Translations under genes and position numbers: made by a program
Assembly: GCA_007694115.1 (NCBI GenBank)
Contig: RECJ01000154.1
Coordinates: 1-44,777 of the forward strand
Direction of reading: 5' to 3'
Length of the DNA: 44,777 nt
DNA from: Leptolyngbya sp. DLM2.Bin27
Lineage (GTDB): Bacteria; Cyanobacteriota; Cyanobacteriia; Phormidesmidales; Phormidesmidaceae
Notes under the pieces: model-generated
Database searches by the model: none
What the model saw: the letters and a program-made list of their open reading frames with translations, nothing else
What the model was told of the DNA's origin: nothing
In this document: one piece after another, positions 26,646 through 36,048 of the stretch
How positions within the stretch are numbered: position 1 is the first letter of the stretch
Layout: every line of letters starts with the position of its first letter

Positions 26646-26834
26646 ATGAACCGTCGTCGCTACCCACTCCAACCGTTAACCAAGGTATTTTTAGCCGTCC
26701 TGGGGCTCACCGCCATGGTGTGGATTTTGCGAGGCCTGTCGCTGCTGGCCTTTATGCCGGGGCTGGTGATCTGGCTGCTGATCTTGCTGTGCTTTGGCCT
26801 CGGCATCGTCAGCAGTCTCCAGCGCATTCGCTAG
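26646..26834 (+). CDS. Small membrane protein with two helices
   Basis: A 62-residue protein: basic N-terminus (MNRRRYPL), a helix at about 12-33 and a second at about 35-56, ending SSLQRIR. The pattern resembles a small conserved cyanobacterial family of unknown function, as far as I recall. ATG at 26646 is used. A leader hairpin lies upstream and a palindrome downstream. Confidence 0.68.
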   Translation: MNRRRYPLQPLTKVFLAVLGLTAMVWILRGLSLLAFMPGLVIWLLILLCFGLGIVSSLQRIR

Positions 26835-26925
26835 TATGCTGCGGCCTCCATCAGCCAATTCTGAAATCAGACCAAGCAGAGGAAATTTCCGGCCAAGAAA
26901 ATATCTCACCTACGCTGGGGCTAGC

Positions 26926-26951
26926 GTCGGGGCAAACGGTTGTTGGCCCCA
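26926..26951. repeat. GTCGGGGCA palindrome, partly decayed, between convergent genes
   Basis: GTCGGGGCAAAC / GGTT / GTTGGCCCCAA: an imperfect stem, between the small membrane gene and the YihY-like gene. It shares GTCGGGGCA with the elements at 30768 and 34797. Confidence 0.6.
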
Positions 26952-26981
26952 ATGCAGGGAAGTTCCTTTCGAGACATAACC

Positions 26982-27914
26982 TCAGTCTCGGCGCTTAATC
27001 TTAAAGGAGTCAAAGGAAGGGGGCGGCGGTGCCGCAGCGGGTGCTCTCGAAGGGCGGCGAGGCCAGCCCCGATGGCGCAGGGTGCTGAGGTTGATCTGCG
27101 CTCCGGTGGGCACCAGCAAAATCAGCAGGTATAGGGTCAATAGGTTAGCGCCTAAAACCAGCAGCATGGTGTAGGCCAGGTCTGGGCGAGTCACCAGGCT
27201 TAACCCCCAATGCCTTAGCCCCAGCAGCCCCAGCCCCAAGACCAGGGCCAGGCTCACCCCAGGCCATAGGGGCTGACCCGACACCCATCGCCTGGGGATC
27301 AGGCGATAGACCAGGGCCAGGGCCAGGGCTACCAGGCCCAAAGCTAGGCCCAGTCGACCGATCAGCCCCAGCCACCGGGCGAGGCCAGGCCGAGCGACCC
27401 CAGCACCGCCCCCGATCAAAACAAAAACTAGTCCCGCGATCCCCAGGTTCAGCACTGTCAAACCCCAGGGCAGCAGCCGCATGCGCCAGTCGGCAATCGG
27501 TGGAGAGCCGCCACCATAGACCGCCGCCACCAGCTGAACCAGCTTTTGGGTACCGATCCCTAGGCAAAGCCAGCTACCCAGGCCAATCACCCCAAGCAGC
27601 GCTAGGCCAGGGGGGGCACCGCTAGGGCTGGAGTCGGCCATGGCCAAAGTCGCGGTTAGCAGGTGGGCAGGCCCCACAATAGCCCCCGGCAAGCCATAGA
27701 TTTGATCGAGGTGCAGCAGCACAAAACCGAGGCCCAGCAGCCCCAGTAGCCAGAGAAACGCCACCGCCGCCCCCACCTCTGCCCAGCGCGATCGCCCAGC
27801 CCGATACCCGATCTCCTGCCAGACGCGACCATGGCCATAGACCGCCAGACGGCTGGCCCAGAGGCTGGGTCTCAGGTAGTGCAAAAAACGGTAGTGCAAA
27901 AAATGCTTTGCCAT
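26982..27914 (-). CDS. YihY/BrkB-like inner membrane protein
   Basis: A 310-residue membrane protein with six strongly hydrophobic segments. The family-like features are the segment YRLIPRRWVSGQPLWPG and the C-terminal LILLVPTGAQINLSTLRHR, which resembles the AQIN end of YihY (formerly mis-called RNase BN). The C-terminal tail is Pro- and Arg-rich. Leu and Gly content is unusually high and conservation is loose, so the family call is moderate. It is followed upstream by sasA on the same strand with a 56-bp gap. Confidence 0.68.
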   Translation of the reverse strand: MAKHFLHYRFLHYLRPSLWASRLAVYGHGRVWQEIGYRAGRSRWAEVGAAVAFLWLLGLLGLGFVLLHLDQIYGLPGAIVGPAHLLTATLAMADSSPSGAPPGLALLGVIGLGSWLCLGIGTQKLVQLVAAVYGGGSPPIADWRMRLLPWGLTVLNLGIAGLVFVLIGGGAGVARPGLARWLGLIGRLGLALGLVALALALVYRLIPRRWVSGQPLWPGVSLALVLGLGLLGLRHWGLSLVTRPDLAYTMLLVLGANLLTLYLLILLVPTGAQINLSTLRHRGWPRRPSRAPAAAPPPPSFDSFKIKRRD

Positions 27915-27970
27915 GGAGCTTATCTTGCCACAGGCCCTAGGATTTGACCCAGGGGTAAGTGAGTAAGTGA

Positions 27971-29146
27971 CTAGGCCCGATAAACCGGCAGGGTAAAGTA
28001 AAACGAGCTGCCTTCTCCTGGGGCCGAGTCAACCCAAATTTGGCCGTAGTGGGCGCGCACAATTCGCTGGCAGAGGGCCAGCCCCAGCCCGTAGCCCTCT
28101 TGGGTCACGTCCCGCTGCAGTCGATAGCTCTCTTCAAAAATTTTGTCCCGCTTTTCAGCCGGAATGCCGGGGCCAGTGTCAACTATGGCGATCTGCACCT
28201 TTTGGGTGGTGCGGTGCAGGGCCATCACAGAGACCTGCCCCCCCTCAGGGGTGTACTTGATGGCGTTGTCGAGCAGGTTGGTGACTACGCGCTTGACCTG
28301 GGTGCCGTCGGCATAGACCATGGGCAGGTCTTGGGGGATTTCGGCAGTCAGAGTCTGCTGCTTCTCTTGAAGACGGTTTTGAAAGGCGTTGATCACCTCT
28401 TGGCAGAGAGCGGGCAGATCGAGCTCCTGGGGCACAATTTGCAGTTCCATGGAGGCACCCCGGGCGGCCTTCAGAATGTCGGTGATCATCCGGTTAATGG
28501 CCCGGATTTGGGTTTTGGCATGCTTGAGCAACTGACCGGTGAGTTCGGGGCTGAGGCTGAGGTGGCGGGTTTGGTTGGGAGAGTAGCCCAGTTCGAGGGT
28601 TTCTACGGCGATTGAGGCAGCGGTGAGGGGGTTGCGCAGATCGTGGGCCATCATGGCGATGATGCGGTCTTTGAAGCGCAGCTGAGCCTCTAATTCTTCG
28701 CGGGTTTGGTTGAGACGAAAAATTTCATCCGACAGCTTCATCAGCTCGGCCGAGTAGGTGAAGTCTGAATCTGAGTCGGTCGACCAAGTGGTGGCATCGG
28801 GGTCGAGGTCGGTCAGATTCAGCGTCTCTAGGTGCTCTTGCTGCCACTTGGGCCACCACCGCTCTAGCTGGTTGACAATGTCGCTGCCGGCTAACGTCTG
28901 CTGCGGGGCGGGCGCAAGTTTGATTAAAGCCGGGCTAGCCACCAGCTTGTAATGCTCGGCCAGATAGGGCTGATCGCCAATGTCAATTACGTCTAGGTTA
29001 AATGCGAAGTGGGTTTCTAAGCTCTTGAGATATTGCTTAATCTGGCGCACCTGCCGGGCCAGGCTGGGCCGCTTGTCTATGAACAGCAGCAGCTTGAGGG
29101 GCACCCGCGCATCATCAAAGGAAGTGGAGGAACCCTCCATCACCAT
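27971..29146 (-). CDS. sasA: Circadian-type adaptive-response sensory histidine kinase SasA
   Basis: Histidine kinase of 391 residues. In cyanobacteria SasA senses KaiC and passes phosphate to RpaA to drive clock output. The N-terminal about 105 residues are KaiB/thioredoxin-like (LKLLLFIDKRP, then HYKLVASPALIKLAP). A linker with many acidic residues precedes the HisKA domain with MMAHDLRNPLTAA (His 168), and a HATPase domain follows with LLDNAIKYTPEGG, DTGPGIP and GYGLGLALC. ATG at 29146 has AGAGG 8 nt upstream. No kai genes are nearby, which is usual for sasA. Confidence 0.93.
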   Translation of the reverse strand: MVMEGSSTSFDDARVPLKLLLFIDKRPSLARQVRQIKQYLKSLETHFAFNLDVIDIGDQPYLAEHYKLVASPALIKLAPAPQQTLAGSDIVNQLERWWPKWQQEHLETLNLTDLDPDATTWSTDSDSDFTYSAELMKLSDEIFRLNQTREELEAQLRFKDRIIAMMAHDLRNPLTAASIAVETLELGYSPNQTRHLSLSPELTGQLLKHAKTQIRAINRMITDILKAARGASMELQIVPQELDLPALCQEVINAFQNRLQEKQQTLTAEIPQDLPMVYADGTQVKRVVTNLLDNAIKYTPEGGQVSVMALHRTTQKVQIAIVDTGPGIPAEKRDKIFEESYRLQRDVTQEGYGLGLALCQRIVRAHYGQIWVDSAPGEGSSFYFTLPVYRA

Positions 29147-29585
29147 TGTCTAGACCTCTAAAAACCACGCTCTTCCCATGATTTTACCCTGACAGTCAGA
29201 GTCTCTACAGATTAATCTGATCACTCTCGCAGATTTCAACCAGTTGCAAAGCTGGTCTATGGGAGGATGCGCAATCCGGGCAATTGCACGAGACTACTTC
29301 CAGTGGTCAGTCAAGCGGTGATGTTGCCGTCTAGCTCATTCAGCTAACGATAAAACCACGGCTAGGTTAGCCAAGGGACAGCTCTAGATTTTTCACTAAA
29401 AAGAGTTGTTACGGTTCACAGCTGAGCAATGGGTTTAGATCGCTGATTCTACTACATTGAAATTGTGCCTTAGCGCCTGAAAAGGCCACAAAACCAGCCC
29501 TAGAGCTATCCAGCGCCAGCCGTAGCTGAGTCTGTTGGGCCAGGGTTACAAGCCTACAAAATTAAATCAAAAGGGGGTAAATAGA
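29147..29585. other. Divergent gap between sasA and a secreted-protein gene
   Basis: A 439-bp region, AT-richer at about 29380-29480, with no supported gene. It should hold the promoters of both genes. No clear palindrome or repeat was seen. Confidence 0.5.
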
Positions 29586-30146
29586 ATGGGGATCAAGGTA
29601 GCTAAATCCAAGCTGTTTTCCGCCCTGGTAAAGCTGTTTTTGGGCCAGGGTGAAAATTGCGATCGCACGCCCCGGTCATCGGTGTTGATGGCGGCGGCGG
29701 CACTGGCGGCGCTGGGGGCGGCTGTCCCCGCCCAGGCTGGCGAGTCGCTGGCGGTCGCCCAGGCTACACAGCCAGAGCAGCCCGCCGCCGAGCGCTATCT
29801 GTTTGGCCAAGCCCCCCAGCCCGATCAAATTGGCCAGGGCTATGTGGTGATGGAGCGCACTGGCGATCGCGTCTATGGTGCCCTCTATTTCCCCAGCTCC
29901 TCCTTTGACTGCTTTCACGGCCAGGTGCAGGGCACCGAGGTGGCTATGACCATTATCAATAGCTACGACCAAGAGGCCTATCCCTACAGCATTGCCTTAG
30001 CCGATGGGCCGATAGTCGCCAGTGGCGAAGCGGTCGGAGAACTACTGCCCTTCCAGCTCGATGGCTTTCACGCCATTGACCCCCTCAGCGATAATGACCA
30101 CCGCATGCTGGACATGTGCCACAGCGCCCTAGCGCCAGTTCTTTAA
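29586..30146 (+). CDS. Secreted protein of unknown function
   Basis: A 186-residue protein from the ATG at 29586, which has a GGGGG stretch about 8 nt upstream; an upstream in-frame start at 29535 is less likely. A basic N-region and a hydrophobic Ala-rich core (VLMAAAALAALGAAVPAQA) form a signal peptide. The mature part has a Gln/Pro-rich stretch, then a compact domain (GYVVMERTGDRVYGALYFPS, two cysteines) suggesting beta structure. I recall similar cyanobacterial hypotheticals but no function. Confidence 0.72.
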   Translation: MGIKVAKSKLFSALVKLFLGQGENCDRTPRSSVLMAAAALAALGAAVPAQAGESLAVAQATQPEQPAAERYLFGQAPQPDQIGQGYVVMERTGDRVYGALYFPSSSFDCFHGQVQGTEVAMTIINSYDQEAYPYSIALADGPIVASGEAVGELLPFQLDGFHAIDPLSDNDHRMLDMCHSALAPVL

Positions 30147-30245
30147 AATCGAGAGAATCGAGTTGGGCTGGCCGTTACCCAGTTAACGGTTGCAGCTGGG
30201 ATGTTAGTTTATGCTTAAGGCTCCTTCATTCCCGTTGCAGGTCGC

Positions 30246-30695
30246 GTGAACGCAGCAGAACAGGCTAACAGCATCGAGTTTGCCAGCAAAATTGCCTCCG
30301 TGGTGGGCATCTTTAAAGCCGAACTACCCGATCTGCGGGCTGACCTCAAGCCCTGGGCCAATGATCCCGATACCCGCAATCTGGTTGACCCCGACTCAAT
30401 TGATCTGGGGTTTCACTTTCCGGGGGTGAGTCGGTTATTTCAGTGCCGCAGTTTGCTGGTGCAAATTCGCCTATATACCGATGCTGAGACAGATGAGTGC
30501 CGGGTAATCGGCCTTGACCTGGCCGGGTTTGACCACCGGGGCAAGCGCTGGGGTCTGGCTACGATCGATAGCTGGTCATTTACGGGTGAAGTCATGCCCG
30601 ATCCAACCTGCCGCGAGCGGCTGCGTCGCTGCTGCCGCCAGGTGTTAACTCTGTTTAACCCGTCGCCACCCACGGCTGAGCAAAACTGCTTTTAG
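30246..30695 (+). CDS. Conserved hypothetical soluble protein
   Basis: A 149-residue protein starting at a GTG (30246). No signal peptide or membrane helix. A helical N-terminus (NSIEFASKIASVVGIFKAEL) leads to a beta-rich centre (IDLGFHFPGVSRLFQCRSLL) and a C-terminus with paired cysteines (RCCRQVLTLF). I do not recognise the function. It follows the secreted-protein gene by 99 bp on the same strand and may or may not share its transcript. Confidence 0.68.
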   Translation: MNAAEQANSIEFASKIASVVGIFKAELPDLRADLKPWANDPDTRNLVDPDSIDLGFHFPGVSRLFQCRSLLVQIRLYTDAETDECRVIGLDLAGFDHRGKRWGLATIDSWSFTGEVMPDPTCRERLRRCCRQVLTLFNPSPPTAEQNCF

Positions 30696-30767
30696 GTTTA
30701 GCTCCGGTCGGTTGAGCGCACGCCGAGGCTGCTCACCACAGGTACACATCAAAAAGTCAGCGTCTCT

Positions 30768-30797
30768 GGTCGGGGCAAAGGGTCGTTTGCCCCGACC
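30768..30797. repeat. GTCGGGGCA palindrome between convergent genes
   Basis: Perfect 12-bp stem GGTCGGGGCAAA / GGGTCG / TTTGCCCCGACC. It shares a 14-bp run, CTCTGGTCGGGGCA, with the palindrome after ppa. It lies between the stops of two convergent unknown genes. Confidence 0.8.
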
Positions 30798-30840
30798 GGA
30801 TTTGATGCGTTAATTCAGCAACTCTGACGTAGCTGCCCCT

Positions 30841-31068
30841 CTAGGCGGCGGCCAAGTCAGAGTTGCTGACCTTGAGCCGGGCTGGGCGTTCGGAGGGCTG
30901 ATCTAAGCGCGATCGCATCTCCACCCAAACGGTGTAGTGGGTCTTAGACACCGTGACGCACACCTTAAACCCTCGGCTACCGGCCTTAAGTGCCTTGGCA
31001 TAGGCCTGCATGCGCTCAGTAATCGGGAACTGGTGCATTTGCTCATAAAAATCATTGTGGTAGAGCAT
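30841..31068 (-). CDS. Small conserved hypothetical protein
   Basis: A 75-residue protein starting MLYHNDFYEQMHQF, with AYAKALKAGSRGF, then VCVTVSKTHYTVWVEMRS. I recall a small cyanobacterial family beginning this way; its function is unknown. The frame is open to a GTG at 31140, but the extra 24 residues do not fit the family as I know it. No strong ribosome binding site precedes either start. Confidence 0.62.
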   Translation of the reverse strand: MLYHNDFYEQMHQFPITERMQAYAKALKAGSRGFKVCVTVSKTHYTVWVEMRSRLDQPSERPARLKVSNSDLAAA

Positions 31069-31212
31069 GCCCTGATGGATGCCTTCGTGCCAAAACTTGA
31101 AGGGGGAAATGAGTGTTTCAACGACTACTGTGGGGAGCACGACAAGATTTGAACGACTTCTTCCTCATCTTAAATAAGAAACTTAACATTTTCTATAGGT
31201 CTAACGACAGAT

Positions 31213-33162
31213 TCACCAGCGAGTTCTCAGTCCCTGCTGCCCCATCACCTCCTGTAGCACGCCCATATAGCCGCCGGGGATCACCTCCGAGGGGTCGTGG
31301 ATCGGCGTGTCAGGCGACACTAGCCAGCCAGCGGTAACCCCCGCTGCGCTCCCCGCCTGCCATTCGCCATAGTGGATGCGGGTCGAGGCATTGGCGATGT
31401 GGGTAACGGCTATGGCTTTACCGCCAATCAATAGATTGTCAACCCCTTGGGGAATCAGACTTTCGAGGGGAAGCTGGATAGGTCTAACCAGCGGCTCTTG
31501 GGCAGGGGCGCTGACGGCATCGCCGGAGGGATACCAGTTGCGGTAGCGACAGCCGTGAATATCAATGGCATAGTGGGTCACCCCCACCGCCGTAGCGCTA
31601 AAATCCCGCTGTTCGGGAAAGCCAATGCGCAGATCGTTTTCGCGGATCATAAACTCTTCTTGGCCGTAGGCGGCACGCCCCAAAATGCGCCGCCCCTCGC
31701 GAAAATAAGGCACCATGCTGAGCCCCGAGAGGGTGCCCATGGGGCTGTCGGCCCCGTAGAGGTAGGTCATGGGGTAGGCGGTCTGGGTTTCGAGCAGCCA
31801 GCGGGCAAACATCAGCGCGTGCTCTTCACCAAACTTCAGCGCCGACTGCGATAGACCTCCCAGCCAATTTTGGTGCTGCCCAGTGCTGTCGAGGTCGGCA
31901 GCTTGGAGCACCAGGGGCGGGTCCATCCAGTTCCAGTCGTTGCCCCGGTTCCAGTTGATCATGGAAATATCGCCGGGGGCGGGGGTGCCTGTGTAGGGAT
32001 TATTGCGGGTTAGGCTCACAATACGCCGATAGTTAAACACGCTTTTGCCCGAGAAAAAGGGAAACCCCTCCAGGTCAAATACCAGCTGGTGTTCGTGCAG
32101 ACCATAGGTGGGTTCGAGCCGCATCAGGGCAGCTAGACTGTCACCGCCGTCGTCGTGGCGGGCGAGGGCAAAGGGGTAGGTAAAGGCCTGGGTGCAGTCG
32201 GGGTTGTCGAAGGCAGCGGCGTTGGGCTCGCCGGTGGTGGCCCGAGACTCTGACCCCAGCCGGTAGGGCACCTGGGCCCAGGCCACCAGTTCACCAGTGT
32301 CGGTGGCATCAATCACCATCAGGTGCTCCCCCGGGGGCGGCTGCATCTTGACCGGCTGACGGTCGTAGGTGGCGGTGGGCGACCAGCTATACCACTCGGC
32401 CAGCTCTGCCGACAGCCGCCCCCGAGGCACGTAGTCAGGATTTGTGGGCATGCGCCGCACCCCATACACCGCCGTAATGCGGCGACCAGTGGCATCAAAC
32501 TCAGCCCCTTTAAAGGCCGTCATCGTGGCCCAGCGGCTGTCCGGGGCGCTGGGGTGGGTATCGACTAAAAACTGCTCCGCCGCCTTGGCCCCCGCCTCAG
32601 GCATAAAACACAACACCCCCACCCAACAACTATTGAGGTCACTAATGACTCGCGAGGTGCCGCCGGGGCTCCAGGTGGGCAGTTCGACCACCTGCTGCTT
32701 GATCAGCTGCAGAAACCGTAGCCAACTGGGGGCGAAATTGTTGGCCTGGCGCATGCGTAGCGACTCATCAATGGCCGACACCCCCTGGGAGCTGACCTGC
32801 CCCCCCAGCCAGGGGGCAACTTCGATCAGACAGGTGGTAGCCCCGGTGGCCATGGCGTGGGCCGCTGCTGCTACGCCCCCCAAGGAGCCACCCACCACCA
32901 CCACCTGGCATTCCCAGATCTCTTCAAACTGGGGGAGCGGGTTGAGCTGGGGACGACCGTTAAACGCTAACGGCTGAGGCATGCTGCTCAACCGCAGGGC
33001 TGGGGAAATGTCGCCCCCGGCCCCTGGCGATGGGGTCGGAGACCAGCGCGATGCGGTCAGCCCAGCTAGGGCCCCTACCCCAAACATCACCACAGCGAGG
33101 CCCGAGAGATTGCGCCACCGAATTTGTCGCTGAGCTGGCCTGCGATCAACCTTCACGCCCAT
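31213..33162 (-). CDS. Membrane-anchored FAD-dependent oxidoreductase
   Basis: A 649-residue flavoprotein of the FAD-dependent oxidoreductase family (PF12831 type). A basic N-terminus is followed by a membrane helix or signal anchor (about 19-40, LSGLAVVMFGVGALAGLTAS), so the enzyme probably faces outside the cytoplasm. The dinucleotide site is VVVGGSLGGVAAAAHAMATG (near 88-108), then WLGGQVSSQGVSAID. A second FAD contact is near the end (GVDNLLIGGKAIAVTHIANA). The substrate is unknown; relatives oxidise varied organic molecules. It is divergent from a small membrane-protein gene across a long gap. Confidence 0.85.
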   Translation of the reverse strand: MGVKVDRRPAQRQIRWRNLSGLAVVMFGVGALAGLTASRWSPTPSPGAGGDISPALRLSSMPQPLAFNGRPQLNPLPQFEEIWECQVVVVGGSLGGVAAAAHAMATGATTCLIEVAPWLGGQVSSQGVSAIDESLRMRQANNFAPSWLRFLQLIKQQVVELPTWSPGGTSRVISDLNSCWVGVLCFMPEAGAKAAEQFLVDTHPSAPDSRWATMTAFKGAEFDATGRRITAVYGVRRMPTNPDYVPRGRLSAELAEWYSWSPTATYDRQPVKMQPPPGEHLMVIDATDTGELVAWAQVPYRLGSESRATTGEPNAAAFDNPDCTQAFTYPFALARHDDGGDSLAALMRLEPTYGLHEHQLVFDLEGFPFFSGKSVFNYRRIVSLTRNNPYTGTPAPGDISMINWNRGNDWNWMDPPLVLQAADLDSTGQHQNWLGGLSQSALKFGEEHALMFARWLLETQTAYPMTYLYGADSPMGTLSGLSMVPYFREGRRILGRAAYGQEEFMIRENDLRIGFPEQRDFSATAVGVTHYAIDIHGCRYRNWYPSGDAVSAPAQEPLVRPIQLPLESLIPQGVDNLLIGGKAIAVTHIANASTRIHYGEWQAGSAAGVTAGWLVSPDTPIHDPSEVIPGGYMGVLQEVMGQQGLRTRW

Positions 33163-33717
33163 TCCCCCGTTAATACTGCCAAGGTTTTAGCACACCTTGA
33201 CGCACTGCGATCGCCCTGAGGACGCACTTTTACAGGTGGCCCCAAGCCCAGGCGACCCTGACCCAGTCGCCACCGATCTGCTACCCCTTGCACCGTGATC
33301 CCCCGATTCCCCCTCTGCCCCGCCCATCCCTCGTCAGGCTACAGCGGCAGTCAGGGGGGTGAAAGCGTAATACCCGTTATTTCGGAAACCAGCCGAAAAT
33401 GCTAAATTAAAGGGCAAACTAAATCTGTAGGTGACCTCCGGCCATAGGCTGAACTGGTTCTGAGCCAGGTCTGGCCATTAGGTTAAGCCTTAGGGATGAT
33501 CAATGTCATGGCTTGATTGCTATAACCTGCGCATATGGTTTCGGTGGAACCGTTTTATATTCCCATGTCGTCGATAATCCCGTCCATGACGGGTAGGTGG
33601 CGATAGCCTCAACTGAAGCTATCCTACGCTGGTCGGATATGGTGGGATTGTCTGGGCTTCGGAGATGAACTTCGACCTCAGGCCTCTATCCCTTGTTGCA
33701 CTCTGTTATTTCTTTGT
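33163..33717. other. Long divergent gap with several hairpins
   Basis: A 555-bp region with no supported ORF. It holds CCCGTC/CAT/GACGGG (33579-33593), GATAGC...GCTATC with inner TCA/TGA pairing (33602-33623) and GGTTTC/GGT/GGAACC near 33538-33552, plus GGCCATAGGC...GGTCTGGCC near 33440-33478. This density suggests a transcribed structured RNA or a long leader for the gene at 33718. It matches no RNA family I can name. Confidence 0.5.
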
Positions 33718-33906
33718 ATGGATTCTGCCAGTCGACTTGACACCCCTCCGGGGGAACCTCCTAGTCCATCAGCCAATGTGTTGGGCGTACTAGTTGCAAT
33801 ACTGACCCTAACCCTGCCGCTGTTTATGGTTGCCCACTTCTCAACAGCCACCATAGAACTCGAGCGCCCGCCGACCTTCGCGGTGCCAGCGACGGCGGGA
33901 CGATAG
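33718..33906 (+). CDS. Small single-helix membrane protein
   Basis: A 62-residue ORF: a polar Ser/Pro-rich N-terminus (MDSASRLDTPPGEPPSPSAN), one membrane helix (about 20-40, VLGVLVAILTLTLPLFMVA), then a polar tail. The layout resembles small cyanobacterial membrane proteins. No strong ribosome binding site is seen, so I give moderate confidence. The opposite-strand ORF at 33678-33932 looks like its shadow. Confidence 0.5.
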   Translation: MDSASRLDTPPGEPPSPSANVLGVLVAILTLTLPLFMVAHFSTATIELERPPTFAVPATAGR

Positions 33907-34061
33907 GATGAGCAAATCTGATTAAAACCCAATTAAACTCTGAGGGGCAGTGGCCCAGCGGGCCATTCTAGGTGGGCGGCTCTGGGCTAGGGCGATGGCT
34001 AGGATTTGAGAGCCATAGCTCTAACTGTGCTGAAAGTGGGCCGCTGCCCCGTAAAATACTA

Positions 34062-34085
34062 TGTCGGAAGGAGTGTCGGAAGGAG
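34062..34085. repeat. Tandem 12-bp repeat upstream of ppa
   Basis: TGTCGGAAGGAG occurs twice head to tail (34062-34073, 34074-34085). It lies 4 bp after a possible -10 box (TAAAAT at 34052-34057) and 99 bp before the ppa start, so it may be in the leader. Confidence 0.7.
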
Positions 34086-34184
34086 GCGCTGACGTCTGAT
34101 CGGCTCTGTTTAGCTGAGTGTCACCGACTTTAGAGCCTGTCTCCGTCTCTGTAAACTCGAATTTTTATCTATTGGAGTAGTGTT

Positions 34185-34694
34185 GTGGACCTATCCCGTA
34201 TCCCAGCCCAGCCCGAGCCGGGTTTGATCAACGTGCTGGTCGAAATCGTTGGCGGCAGCAAAAATAAGTATGAGTTTGACAAAGACTTAAACGCCTTTAT
34301 TCTGGACCGGGTTTTATTTTCATCGGTCAAATATCCCTATGACTATGGCTTTGTGCCCAACACCCTGGCCGACGATGGCGATCCCCTCGATGGCATGGTG
34401 CTGATGGATGAGCCGACTTTCCCAGGATGTGTGATTGCATCGCGGCCCATTGGCATGCTGGAAATGATTGACGGCGGCGATCGCGACGAAAAGATTCTCT
34501 GTGTGCCCGCCGCAGACCCCCGCTATGCCCACGTCAAATCGCTGGATGATGTGGCCCCCCACCGGCTTGACGAGATCGCCGAATTCTTTCGCTCTTACAA
34601 AAATCTGGAGAAGAAGGTAACGGAAATTTTGGGTTGGCAAAACGTCGACAAAGTGGCAGCCCTGGTCGACCAGTGCATAGCGGCGGCTAAGTAA
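34185..34694 (+). CDS. ppa: Inorganic pyrophosphatase
   Basis: Soluble family I pyrophosphatase that hydrolyses PPi to phosphate and pulls biosynthetic reactions forward; 169 residues, the bacterial length. Active-site acids are visible in DDGDPLD (63-69) and GDRDEKIL (about 98-105), with YDYGFVPNT before them. It starts at GTG 34185, with GGAG about 7 nt upstream deciding the start. Two strong hairpins follow the stop. Confidence 0.97.
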   Translation: MDLSRIPAQPEPGLINVLVEIVGGSKNKYEFDKDLNAFILDRVLFSSVKYPYDYGFVPNTLADDGDPLDGMVLMDEPTFPGCVIASRPIGMLEMIDGGDRDEKILCVPAADPRYAHVKSLDDVAPHRLDEIAEFFRSYKNLEKKVTEILGWQNVDKVAALVDQCIAAAK

Positions 34695-34796
34695 GCTCTG
34701 GCGAGGCTCTCTGGGCGACGGCGCTAGGGTCGCCGTCTAGGGGACGCATCGCAGCAGTTAATTTAGTTGAGACATTTTGATCAACGGCATCCTCTG

Positions 34797-34825
34797 GTCG
34801 GGGCATGGCAGTGCCATGCCCCGAC
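34797..34825. repeat. GTCGGGGCA palindrome after ppa
   Basis: Perfect 13-bp stem GTCGGGGCATGGC / AGT / GCCATGCCCCGAC. It shares its first arm and flank with the element at 30768. It lies between convergent ppa and petF. Confidence 0.82.
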
Positions 34826-34851
34826 GTCAAACCTTTCCTAACTCAAGACTA

Positions 34852-34887
34852 AAGAGGGGATGCCTAACGATCTAGGCATCCCCTCTT
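34852..34887. terminator. Strong hairpin between ppa and petF, likely two-way terminator
   Basis: Perfect 15-bp stem AAGAGGGGATGCCTA / ACGATC / TAGGCATCCCCTCTT. It lies 158 bp after ppa and 91 bp after petF on the other strand. T-runs are short on both sides, so termination efficiency is uncertain, but the stem is the strongest in the gap. Confidence 0.65.
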
Positions 34888-34977
34888 GATGAAATCTAAG
34901 AAAAACGAGGTCTCAGAGAACTCTTGGCGCACCTACCACCGCTACCCTAACAGCATTGGCGATAGGTGCACTCGATC

Positions 34978-35664
<687 letters not shown>

Positions 35665-35850
35665 CTACACCGACTGGGTATATTTAACACCTCGGTAGGT
35701 CATTTCGACCTGCTGATGGCGAGTCCTTTGGCGGGGAAAGTGTCGACGGGTAGCCGGCGCTCCCCGGTAGGTGCCGATGGTTTCTAGACCATCGCTCTGC
35801 ACCTGGGGCATTTGAACGTCGTACTGAGCACCACGGTAGGCTAATTTCAT
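35665..35850 (-). CDS. DUF4278 domain protein
   Basis: A 61-residue basic protein starting MKLAYRGAQYD, with further YRG motifs (TYRGAPA, TYRGVKY), the mark of DUF4278, a small family common in cyanobacteria. Function unknown. The ATG at 35850 fits the family start; the longer ORF from 35925 does not. A terminator follows. Confidence 0.85.
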   Translation of the reverse strand: MKLAYRGAQYDVQMPQVQSDGLETIGTYRGAPATRRHFPRQRTRHQQVEMTYRGVKYTQSV

Positions 35851-36048
35851 GGCAAAAACTCCAAGGTAAGGGTATCGATCGGTGGTGACGCTACCCTCAG
35901 CTCGGTTGCGCTGGGTGTTGAGCAAACTTGCTGAGTAAACTGTAGCTATGTTTACAGTTTAACTGACCGGAACATGCTCTTCAAGGTCGGTTATTACCCC
36001 TGCAATGATTGTTATTGCCTTACAGCGATGGCGTTTGGGGTATAGCGT

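Noticed and set aside
28040..28615. 191-codon ORF on the plus strand
   Set aside because: Antisense to the kinase domains of sasA; no protein-like pattern of its own.
33678..33932. 84-codon ORF on the minus strand
   Set aside because: Overlaps the 62-residue membrane-protein ORF on the other strand, which has a more protein-like layout.
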